A stretch of 64,000 bases of DNA, taken from assembly GCF_964275005.1 (NCBI RefSeq), contig NC_092701.1, forward strand, positions 37,525,020 to 37,589,019, read 5' to 3'. The stretch's first letter is position 1; each line of letters begins with the position of its first letter. Below, piece after piece: positions 22,596-33,582 of this stretch. A program made the position numbers and the translations under genes. This DNA is from Diadema setosum (Eukaryota > Echinodermata > Echinoidea > Diadematoida > Diadematidae). The notes beneath the pieces are model-generated. The model was not told the origin of the DNA and searched no databases. It saw only the letters and a list, made by a program, of their open reading frames with translations.

Positions 22596-23262
22596 CAAAA
22601 GATGAAGGAAGTTGTCTATTGATGTACTTAAACATAAAAACTCGACTCGAAGTGCATTAATATCAGCCACTTTTAGTGTTTTCAATTTATAAAACAATGG
22701 ATCCGTATTGGCAAAATAAGATGATCCTGTACAAAATGCGGACTGCTCTTTTTTGTAATAATAAAATAGGATTAACTTTTGTTTTACCACAATTAGCCCA
22801 AACAATTACGTGTACAACAAAAGATATATGGTAATACCGTGATATATAACAAAAATATAGTGCTTAAAGGTAAAATAAACTTCAGTTTAGAGATAATAGA
22901 TATTTAACTTAAAATATAACGCATAAGCGCATTCCAGATTAAATTTTCATCAATAACTACACCAAGAAATTTGGAATGCTGTTTCTGTTGAACAAATAAA
23001 TCATCAATCTTAATGTTTAAAGGTGTAGTAACCGACCTAGCATTACAATGTTTGAAATGTATAAAATGATTTTTATCTATATTCAAAGATAATTTATTAC
23101 ACCTGAACCATTCAGAAACTTTCGGTAATTCCAAATTTACTGTATTAACTAATATTTCTAAATTATTATGTGAATAAAATATATTCGTGTCATCAGCAAA
23201 TACAATGAATGATAATAAAGGTGACGCACTAGATATGTCATTTACATATAACGGAAAGAGAA
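22440..23262 (-). mobile_element. CR1-type LINE RT fragment
   Basis: On the minus strand: FIVFADDTNIFYSHNN (catalytic FADD) near 23160-23220, EWFRCNKLSLNIDK, KFLGVVIDENLIW, then a broken C-terminal region with YPTRNARNFHLKNPKLL (22447-22635). An A-run and short (TA)n near 22562-22595 lie within it. There are several frame changes, so the copy is inactive. Confidence 0.8.
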
Positions 23263-23814
23263 GTTAAGAATCAATCAATTGTACTTTCTACCATTATGAA
23301 TTTCTTTTTTCTTTTAATCTACTTTGAAGGTCACGGTTAATTTGAACATAGAGTGTCATTGCACTTTCAGGTGAGTGGTGCCGATTGAATGAGGAAGAAT
23401 GACATTAGGAAATGAGGTACAAAAGTGACAGGTTTATGTACTAATAAGTTGATGCTACCGGATAATGAATATCCAGATGGAAAATGTAAATACCACGATT
23501 ATGCCCCGAGAGATCAATCAGTCGTTGATTTGACTATGCACAAAGAGAGTGACAAATTTTAAACACCAGCTTTTATTTGCTTGCATCTTTAAAACGTCCT
23601 CATATAAATCTCATCTGTTGCGGAAACCTTGTGCTTCACTGATGATACATTTTGGAACGTGCATCGTGATTATTCAAATATCCTCAAGCGCGGAAGTACG
23701 ACAGTCTACTGTTACGACGTAAACATTCTAGTAAACAGGAAACCTACTAATTTAAAGGGATTATTATTTCTTTCTTTTTGTAGAAATTCCAATTAAAAGA
23801 TTGATTAAAAAACT
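23263..23814. other. No recognisable gene
   Basis: AT-rich sequence without coding, RNA or obvious repeat structure. Confidence 0.3.
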
Positions 23815-24845
23815 AGATATATCGCTACAGCGACTGATATGCCTCCGCCATAATGCATGGTTCTCCTAATAAGTCTATAGTACAATGTCTTGACAATGTG
23901 TGATGACAGTTTCACACAATTTGCAAAATATTAAAATGACAGGTTTGCCACAAATGTGCTGAATGTTCACTTTCCTAGAACTAGGTTCAACTGGATGAAT
24001 GATTAAAATGTCAAAGTGCAGGTATTTGGGGAACTGATGATTTTTACTTGACTTTTGACCCTTTTATAAGTTTATGCATTGAGTAATTTTCAAGGTATTG
24101 AGAAAAAGTATAATTTCAGTATCAAATGGGAAAATAGCATTATCTAAACCTGGCCTTTGACCTTTGACCTCACAGTTCCAAAGAGAATCACTGTTAGGTT
24201 GAACATGCATAAATATGTAAGTTTCATGATGATACCTTGAGTTACTTTCGAGACATGGAGGAAAAAGTGCAATTCAGCACTTTCACTTGACCTTTGACCT
24301 TTTGACCTTTGACCTTTTGGCAAGAAACTTCCCACAGAATATATAATTGGGTAATACATGCATACATCAAGTTAAAACAAAAACAAAAACCTTCAGGCAT
24401 ACTGCATTTTAAGGAAAGTAGTGATATTTTGAGGAGTTGACCTTGACCTTTGACCCTCTGACCTTTGACCCATGACCCCAACTTCCCTAGATAATCAGTG
24501 CCCATCGGTACAAGCATATATACTAAGTTCCATGAAGATACCTTCAACCATTTGCGAGACATGGAGAAAAACATGAAATTTCAATTTTTTTTCACAAAAT
24601 AACCTGTGACCTTTGACCCTGTGACCCTAAAATCCACACAAAGTATTATCCCCCAAGGATATACCCTCATACCAAGTTTGATGTAAAACCACCCCACGGT
24701 TCTTGAGATATCGACAAAAACAAAACGGGACGGACGGACGTACGGACGTACGTACGGACGGACAGACGGACGGACGGACGGACGGACGGACGGACGACCC
24801 GAAAACATAATGCCTCTGGCCACTTCGTTGCGGAGGCATAAAAAT
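23815..24845 (-). repeat. Interspersed repeat with six DR1-type TGACCTTTGACCY motifs
   Basis: The element begins near TATGCCTCCGC (23838) and ends with GCGGAGGCATA (about 24830-24840), an 11-bp inverted repeat. Between them degenerate units of about 150 bp each carry TGACCTTTGACC-type sequences. I count them at 24158, 24288, 24303, 24444, 24459 and 24607. Near the end is a (GACG)-rich stretch of about 70 bp. The 5' part is the inverse of 11160-11345. Confidence 0.75.
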
Positions 24846-25129
24846 GCATGATTCACCTATCAGTACACCATGTAGGTGTTGTCCTTCGTCAACTCGGACT
24901 CTGTTGCGATATTTATAATACAATACATAAGCACTAGATTGGTCAGTGTTTTAGTAGTACCCAAGGCTCTGGTAGTACCCATAAATGAAATTATGGGCCT
25001 ATATACAACACAAACGAGGTAGGGCAATTTGTCAATCAGTTGCAATAAAACATCTCGACGGAAGAATTTTATGAATTTGAATTGTATACGCAGTACGGTG
25101 TATACCCGCTGCATGCTATTAGGATTAGG

Positions 25130-25225
25130 ACCAGCACTTGCTGACGGGCGGAAGCTCGGTGGTTTAGTGGGTATAACGCCTGTCCGGAGATCAGGAGGTC
25201 GTAGGTTCGAATGCTGCTCGAGTAC
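25130..25225 (+). mobile_element. tRNA-derived SINE head
   Basis: The sequence folds like a tRNA-related SINE. It has a box-A-like TGGTTTAGTGG near 25160 and a box-B-like GGTTCGAAT near 25204-25212. They are about 45 bp apart, with the anticodon-arm-like stretch between them. A (TA)n tract follows directly. The last box-B position is off consensus and the acceptor stem does not pair, so I do not call a functional tRNA. Confidence 0.6.
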
Positions 25226-25228
25226 GTA

Positions 25229-25241
25229 CATATTATATATA

Positions 25242-25302
<61 letters not shown>
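25229..25302. repeat. (TA)n microsatellite
   Basis: About 70 bp of alternating TA. It provided the insertion site of the next element. Confidence 0.95.
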
Positions 25303-25303
<1 letters not shown>

Positions 25304-25308
<5 letters not shown>

Positions 25309-26166
25309 CAAACATCTTAGCGGCCACCTGCTTATAGCGGCCACTGAAAACTCCCCCGCACGAAATTGCTGTATTATAGACCCTTTACATAGCGGCCACC
25401 TGCCTAACGCGGCCAGCGGCCTCTCATTTTGTATCCCGTGGTGAATTTAGGATATCTGCGTATAGCCGCCACAAAAATTTAGCTGAACCATTAAATCAGC
25501 CATGAATACGCTGGCTTTAACGTTCATTACGTGAATTCTACCGACTCATAGCTCAGTCACAATCACACAGACATGATTGACAAAATGCATCTCTTCGCCG
25601 TGAAAAGTCGTCTTACCATGAACTTTACAAGATCTAAAGCTATAGCCTTCAGTAATGCCGCCCTGAATAGAAGCTACCGGTGCAAAGGCAAAGACAACTC
25701 TTTGAATAACATCTTTGATAACCTCTTTGAATTTTACCAAAATGTCGACTTATTAGCGTTTAAATCCCTTTGAATAAGGACAATATGGTACTTGTCTGGG
25801 TATTGTTTGTTGTTTACGTCAGCTTCGCACATTCCCTTCAAATTCACTCTTTAACGTTATTCATGCAAACCGTTATGAGCCAGCTAGAGCAGTTGCTTAG
25901 GCCCGAAATGTAGGCAAAGAAGTAGGCTAAAAAATAAAAAAAAAAATAAAATGAAGTAAATTGTACAACGAAAATCCCCCTAATAATAGCTGCACGTGCA
26001 AACTTACTTGCTGGTTGTTATTTCTTAAGAATAACATTCGGTAGGCCTACTTTAATTCTGTTATTATAAAAATAATGCAAGTATTGAAGTTCAAAATGGC
26101 CACCAACCTGTCTATAGCGGCCAATTTTGTTGTTTCCCTTGGGTGGCCGCTATAGAAAGGTTTGAC

Positions 26167-26170
<4 letters not shown>
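25304..26170. mobile_element. pogo-like MITE inserted in a (TA)n tract
   Basis: The termini are inverted: 'agTCAAACaTCTtAGCGGCC' at the left, and at the right the inverse of 'agTCAAACctTTctatAGCG'. (TA)n lies on both sides, consistent with TA target duplication. The GCGGCCAC sub-motif is repeated inside the left end. The interior (865 bp) has no transposase, so the element is non-autonomous. TIRs of the CAGTCAAAC type are usual in the pogo/Tigger group. Confidence 0.65.
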
Positions 26171-26208
<38 letters not shown>

Positions 26209-26213
26209 CATAG

Positions 26214-26252
<39 letters not shown>

Positions 26253-26253
26253 C

Positions 26254-26310
<57 letters not shown>
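26171..26310. repeat. (TA)n microsatellites
   Basis: Interrupted (TA)n runs. They generate YIYIY frames on both strands that are not genes. Confidence 0.95.
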
Positions 26311-26319
<9 letters not shown>

Positions 26320-26380
26320 ATAGAGACAGCAATGGACTTAACCAGAAAATGGCGGGGCGGTACAAGGACAGTTAAATATA

Positions 26381-26824
26381 TTTTCAGCAAAACTTGCACA
26401 GAGACGTGGCCGATGTTGGGTTGCACCCCTTTAATTAAGCTTTCGGGCGAAATGCCCTTCTTCAGAATCTACAATGACAACAAAACAAATCAAACTCGGT
26501 GTAAAATCATACTAAACTTAATTAACCTTCAATATTATACATTAAAAAATATACTCAACATAGCAATAAATACAAAACATACAAAATTACAACAAATAAC
26601 TAACAAACATAATTAAATACAATCACGGAACAAAACTTACTGTATTACTGCTGAGTGCGGTCTTGTGATGTTGTCTGTGTAAAAGTTGTGGCCGGGTGTA
26701 TCTTATATGTGTAGGTGTGTATGGGGGGGGGGGGGAGGCGTTTCTGAAGAAGGGCATCTCACCCGAAAGCTGAATTAAAGTGGTGCAACCCAACATCAGC
26801 CACGTCTCTGTGCAATTTTTGCTG

Positions 26825-26829
<5 letters not shown>
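26381..26829. mobile_element. 449-bp foldback between (TA)n tracts
   Basis: Arms of about 85 bp contain TGCACAGAGACGTGGC, GATGTTGGGTTGCACC and CGGGyGAnATGCCCTTCTTC. They are inverted around an A-rich centre of about 275 bp that includes a run of G. (TA)n flanks both sides. The arm sequence with its GAAGAAGGGC...CCCGAAAGC hairpin is reminiscent of the ends of Penelope-type retroelements, but that is only a suggestion. Confidence 0.65.
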
Positions 26830-26884
<55 letters not shown>

Positions 26885-26945
26885 TACATATATAAGTATA
26901 TACATACATTATATCAATCTATCTATCGTATCTATCTATCTATCT
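26830..26945. repeat. (TA)n, (CA)n and (CTAT)n simple repeats
   Basis: TA repeats run to about 26873, then CA/TA mixtures and a short CTAT array. Confidence 0.9.
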
Positions 26946-26967
26946 GAGTGTGTGTGTATTCGCACCA

Positions 26968-26973
26968 TTTTAA
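26968..26973 (-). terminator. Possible poly(A) signal of the transporter gene
   Basis: The minus strand reads ATTAAA about 200 nt after the transporter stop codon, the nearest signal-like hexamer I noticed on that side. The motif alone is weak evidence, and the true 3' end could lie further into the repeats. Confidence 0.25.
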
Positions 26974-27175
26974 TAAATACTTTGTGCAATCGTTTCTCAT
27001 CGCTGCTTTGTTCTGTTCCTAGTCTTCCATTCATCAGAAACGGCAAATTTTGTACAGAGTAAAGATCTAACGTTATTATTCGTGGTTTCACGCCCATGCA
27101 CCTGACCTATTTCCGTGCTTTGAAATCCTACGATCACAATCTTACAAAAGTCAAACATGATAGTGCATTGACGTT

Positions 27176-27477
27176 CTATACTACTGATGTCTTCTCCACA
27201 ACAAGGTTACTGGTCGCTTCAATTTCGTGGTGTTTCATCTTCAGCACTACATGATCCTGCTGGCAGGACTCGGGGCACGGGCATTTCATTTTGTCTGTCT
27301 CATTCTGACTGACTGCTACATAGCGTCGACCGACCGTCTGAAAGAGGATAAATCGATCCCGAGCGCAAAATCGCTGGTAGACGATGCCAAACGCCAAGAG
27401 AGCAGTGGATATAAGGAACAGGCACATATTCCCGTAGTAAGCCATCTGGTATGAACCAGTCTTGTCCACGCTTTCCC
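27176..27477 (-). CDS. MCT-like gene, last coding exon
   Basis: 302 bp, phase 1 in. Encodes residues 532-631 and the stop: GESVDKTGSYQMAYYGN, which matches the pre-helix-12 motif of MCTs (D-x-TGSY), then helix 12 (MCLFLISTALLAFGIVY) and a polar tail with a Cys/Pro cluster (CPCPESC). The acceptor is TAAAG|GG with a poor pyrimidine tract, the weakest junction of the six, though the motif match supports it. Confidence 0.85.
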
Positions 27478-30400
27478 CTTTACGTCACAATGGCATAAAA
27501 AGAATAAGAAGAATAGGAAACATCAGATTGGTAACATGATTACAGTATTGACTGAAATCGCGCATTTGTCAAGACACGTTGAAATTGGGGATTGAGAGGT
27601 GTATTCTACTCTTTGAGAATTAATGTCCTTTACCCCGATATCTAACTGCAACATTTAGCTTAGGAAGAAATTCTGAAAGCGTGCGCAAGAGTGTATCATG
27701 AACAGCTGCATATAATGTGCCTGATTTGTAGCTTTTTTATGATAATCCTCATCACAGAATGACTCATCTTTAAACTGTATCAAACAATGACAATTTTGCT
27801 GGACGAATGACGGATTATTGATAGTAAAACGGCTTTGCCGTGAATATTCACGGGCAATTTCATTCAGATTACGTGACATCTAAGATTGCTGAATTCGTTA
27901 CAAGAACGCATCCATGAGAAGACGGTTGAGGTGGGATAGAGCCGCACACTCTTGCGCAATATAATTCTTTTCATATACCGGTAGTAGGTCACCTACATGA
28001 CAATAACTAATATTGTCTCTGAAACACTTATGCACACTCAATTTCAGCGACCAATTGGACGTTCCTTCAAATTGAATTGTGGTAAAACTATTGATCGCAC
28101 AAGAGTGTGTCCTCACCGAAGACCGCTCCAAAGACGCCACCGATGCCCATAAAGACCATGTTCTCCGCCCAGACCTGGACTCGATACTTCTCCCCAAAGA
28201 TCTGGTCACCCATGGAGTGAGGCATGGAATCGAGAGCCGCCATAACAAAGATTCCCTGCACTGTAAACATTGAATACGATTGACCACTGAAGTAATTTAT
28301 TCATGGTCTTTAAGGGTAGCTTCTTCATTGTTGTCGTCCCTCTACTAGAGGACCCCGGCATTATTGTATGTAGGCTATACACTATAGAAATACTATCTAC
28401 CCTGTACTACAATTATTTTGGATCAAAAATTTATCTGCTGGTGATTGGTTGAAAGAGCTTCACGTGATTATAGGTATTTTCAGCTATTTCAGAAAGTTGA
28501 CACTGCATAAAGTACTATTTGAAAAAGGTCGTCATAGAAGTGACGTCATTTTGCAAATAGTATACTACAATATTTGCAAAATGATGTCACAAAGCAATTC
28601 TGAAATTGTGCCCAGCTTTGCACCGTCACTTGTAACAATTTCTAGCAAAACAATTGTGACGCCACAAAACAATTTTGACATTGCGCACTGCTAGTACCGT
28701 CACTCTGTGAAAATAATGTATCACAAAACAATTGTGACGTCATAAAAACAATTCTGACATTGCGCATTGCTTCGCACCTAGCGCAATAATGTAACATTTT
28801 TAACAAACATCACAAAGCAGGTCCGACATCGTGCGCAGCAACATGCTTCTTAAATCACCTCCCTGGTAGGATCAATGTAGGATCCCTTCACAACATCGCA
28901 TCCATCATACGACTTCTCGCTTTGCGTTTCCCCATTTTCTCTTCTTTTGCTCATTTTTTTTTATCCAAAATATAAAACAAATTTGCCCAATTTAAAACTA
29001 TAGGCCTCGGTGCCTCAACTTCGGGGCTGCGCCCCTCAGTGAATAGTTCTTTTGGAGTCACCTCTGCCCATAGTTTTAACAAGAAACTCTCACGGCAAAG
29101 TATATTTGTATACTAGGCAGGTACCCATATTTTTTACACCTTGGTCAAGAGGAACGGCCTGGTATCGGCAAAGACATGAAAAGAATATCAAGTAAGAAAT
29201 AACACCAACTGAGAGGTTTTTTTTTTTTCATGACAGAGAAAATCAAAATACTTTACGATGCACTGACAACCTATAAGGTCCTTCACTGAATTGCTTTTTG
29301 CTATACATCTTTCACAATTTTCACCCATTTTCTACTTTCCTCAGAAAACGGGATATCTCATATGCAGTAATGACCAAATTAAGTACATCTACCAAATGAG
29401 GGGCAACTTTTGTCGTCACATCCCTTGTTTTAGATCATAAATGCCCAAATATAGGTTTTCCCATTCATTTTCAAACTTTTTTCATTCAATTTCACAAATT
29501 TTTACTTCAATTTCGTCGCGGAATGTCGGGAGTAGGCCAATCTTACTTTCAAATTCGTCTTTCGTCGTTCATTTTCAAATAAAGTCCATTCAATTTAGTC
29601 ATATGGCATACATTTTCGTCATTTACAGATCAAATTCGTCAGTCTCATTCGCAGCACTCAAAACAGCAGGATCGATTTCGTCTTTTGTCAATCATTTTCG
29701 TTAAAATTTCATTCATATTCGTCTCATATCTCTACCCGGTGCGATTTTCCAGTCATTCATGTATTGTTTTATTTTTTTTCTGTAACCGTTCACATTTTAC
29801 ATTCAGGAGTTAACGTACACACAAGTGCCCCCCCCCCACACACACACAGAACCACAGATACAGACACACACACAAGCAATCCGAGTACACACTGATACAA
29901 ACATACGTACACCGTCTCGCAAACGAAAACACTTGACAAACGATTTCTAGGCAAACATGATTTAAGACAAAATTTAAGTGTAGAATTGTCGCCTGTTTAA
30001 TGTCAAAAAATGGATAACATAATTATGTTTGCTGCTTTCCAGGGTACAAAAATTTAAACTTTGCTTCATGCATTATGATGCGAAAACCTGAAAATTACGA
30101 GTTAAAGTTCAAAATGTGACCTGACATACTGTCCTGGGTTATGACTTTTGACTGTCGTTTATCTTTCAATCATTTTCGTTGGCAGTCTTGTTTTTTGTGT
30201 ATTGTCAAAGCAAATGCTTAGGGAATAATGTGTAACGATACAGTTTACGAGAGAAAGTAAAAATATGTCGGCTTAAAGTTGGTTCACCATCAAAATAAAG
30301 AATCGACAACATCTGACTAATTTGAATGAAAAATTCATGAAATTGTGTGAACAAAGACGAATTTGACCTTCACATTCTGCGATCCGTCAGCGGGAGGGAC

Positions 30401-33400
30401 GAATTTGAATGACAATTCACGATTCTGAATGCTATGTCTTCGAACATGTTTGACGAAAAACGAATAGCAATGACAATTGACGAAATTGAAGTTAGGATTT
30501 GCGTTCCACCTGCTTCTCGGGACGAAATTGAATAATAAATCTTTGAAATTGAATGACAAAAGTGCGAAAATGGATGGGAAAACCTATAGTTTCGCCATGA
30601 TGAGATGGCAACAAACATGACAAAGCTAGTAAGTTATTTTATTCAAGTTCAAACTTGACCATGGACTGGAGTGTTGTTTCAAGGAAATCCGTCCGAAGAC
30701 AGCTACAGCTCTTACGCTTACCTGTGGCTTGGAAGAAGAGATAGGCTTTCGAGTTGGGAACTTGGGACGCCACGACCATGAGCAGTGCTCCGACACAGTT
30801 TCCCGCCATCACAATGAAGATCTTTGGAATGGGCAGACGATCAGCCATCACGCCCAGGATGATCTTCCCGATGACTTCCGATAAACCCATGGTTGCCATA
30901 ATGAGGGATCCAGTCTTTTTCGAATAGCCTGATGTTACCGTTAGATTTACCTGTGAAACAGAAGCATGTTTTTTGTGCTTTTTCTTTTTCACCTTATCAT
31001 TTGTATATCTATAAATTTCCATTTATCATATTTTGTAATATATTCACATATGTATCTATATCTTATGTGGAAGGAAAATGTATTTACAAGTTCTGTTGGA
31101 GATGGAAAAAATAAATGAAATGAAATGAAATGAAAAATGTTAAATAAAAATGAAATAAAAAATCATACCATTAAAATTGGAACGATACCGAAGGTAGACG
31201 AGACAAGCGAGACACAAAAGATGAATATAATAACAAGAGATCCGGCGGTCTCGCGCCTCACCCGAGTATCGCAAGTTTTACCTTCCACAATATTCTTGAA
31301 GATCATTAGGGCCTACCTAAAGAGAACATAGCAAACTTTGAGAACTTTGGAGACCTCCAGCGTGTTGTCCTTTTTGAACAAATTAACATTTTATCACCCT
31401 ATAGTTGAAAATCCATCATGATGTTTTCACGAAGAAACTAAAAATGTGAAATGGGGGCCCCATCGTACCCCGGTTCTAAGGGGGTACGCGCGAATCACAT
31501 GGAGCAAACTTAAAACGGCAGTCATCATTGTACCTTTCTTGGAGCACTAGCAACAAGCTCAATCACTTCTGGTTCAAAAGAAGAAGATCTTTAAAGATTC
31601 TTTAATTTACGACTTGCATGACGCACGACGGACAGCAAACGACGCACAATGGACGCTGGACCATTTATGACCGCAAAAGTTCACATGAGCCTTTGGTTTA
31701 GGTGAGCTAAAAATTCCAGTCGCCGGTGTTTTACAAAATTTACCCGTTTGCTTGCCAATTATTGTATTAAAACGACTGTAGTGTTCGCAAACACGTTTGT
31801 TCTCTTGTTGCAGAAAAGCTCTAACTGTGTTTCCATGTCAAACTTCAAGGACACAACAACAACCAAAAACTCGCTACATCTTGAATGGGAAAACCGAGTG
31901 AAGACTCGCTGCCAGAATCTACACTTGGTTTGTAACTTGTTTCCAAGGAAACAAACATCAGACTATATGACTGAAACATCAGTAGGCCTATAGTATCGGT
32001 ATAGTACACTACACTCTATAGGATAGCACGAGTGAACTTTATCAGATGATTTCAAACTGGGACACTACTATCAACATGGAAATGAAAAAAGATAACAACG
32101 ATGACACAACATCTAAGCAAGATCATATATCAACGATGTTAGAAAGCTGAATCACGATAATTATCACCTCTCATTCATATCAACATGGTATTGACATTCA
32201 TCCTTTTCTCAGTAATGACTTAACCCTATTCTAACTGGGCTATTTGAGACCAAGTTTTTACTGAGGGGGGGGGGGGGGTCAATTTGACGCCCCCCCCCTT
32301 CAGATCTCGGCCGCCGATCGCGAGATCGCCGCGATTTGCACACGATATCATGAATTTGAGCTGTTTTTTGGTTGACATGCATATTATGCAAAACATTACG
32401 TAACTTCAAAACGGTGTACCCGGACGTCGCAAATTTGCGGGATTCAAAATATGCGGGAGACTTCAATGAAAAAAGTCGTGAAACGATGCGGCAAAAGCTT
32501 TGCGCGTTGCGAAATCGTGGCGCGAAACGTCGAGAGGGGGGGGGGGGTGTCAATTTGACCCCCCAGTTAGAATAGGGTTAAAAACTTCCAAGGAATACTT
32601 GGTAAAATAAATCACCGTCAACATCATCATTATTATCATCATCATGATCATCATCACCATTATCATCATCGATACAGCAAAAGATGAAGTCAGTTGACAT
32701 GCTTATCATTCATGAATCTTGTACACACGTCCAATGTGTTCCTATTGTTCGCTTCCCTTGTACACATCAAAATCAAGCAACGTTCGAAGTAATAACTCGA
32801 TCTAATATGAACTATGAAGCAAATAAATTATCACACGTACATGGCGAACACTAAAACCCCTTGGGTCACACTGTCCAAAACTGACACAAAATGGCTATAC
32901 GAAAATTGAATTTTAATGTCGTTAAAAGTAGGCCCCGAACTTGGTCAAAAGCCGAAGAAAGTACGATGCCTATACAGAAGGTCACCAAGATGTGAATCTT
33001 TATGGAGTTTGACCCAAGGACACAAGAGGCACGACGGCTACACAAAGATTTTGCCCATGCTTAGCGAAGTTGAACATTTCATCTTTGCTTGATTTCGGAA
33101 CAATGTAACGCCTCAGAACATGTTGATCAAAGCCTACTAATAAAGATGAATAATTCTGATTTCACACTCTATAATCCTTCGTCTCCTCGAGATTCTAATT
33201 TTGCAGTGAATACATTGTTTGGAGTGAGCACGTGATGAACTCCAGGTTGGACACACTCGTAACATTTCGTTGATTTGTTTATAAATGTTAATATGCATCT
33301 CTCAATTTGGTTGAATTTCATCCGAATAAGAATTTCACACTCGCTTGCACAGAATGACTGGCAGAGTGCAAATAAACAACTCGCGTTCAAACAGAATGTA

Positions 33401-33551
33401 AAAACTGAGTGAAAATGGCACGTATATTCATTCGCATGAACAAGTTCCTTTTCCCTTGAGTTGTTAAAGGCATTATCGCTCTGAATAAAACTCAGGTGAA
33501 TGAGAATACAATAGCATTATTACGCAATAGCAAAATGAGACATGTAGGAAA

Positions 33552-33582
<31 letters not shown>

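Noticed and set aside
25140-25215. Functional tRNA gene
   Set aside because: Box-A-like and box-B-like sequences are present, but box B is off consensus and the acceptor stem does not pair. It fits a SINE head.
26112-26616. Long YIYIY open frames on both strands
   Set aside because: They are translations of (TA)n microsatellites.
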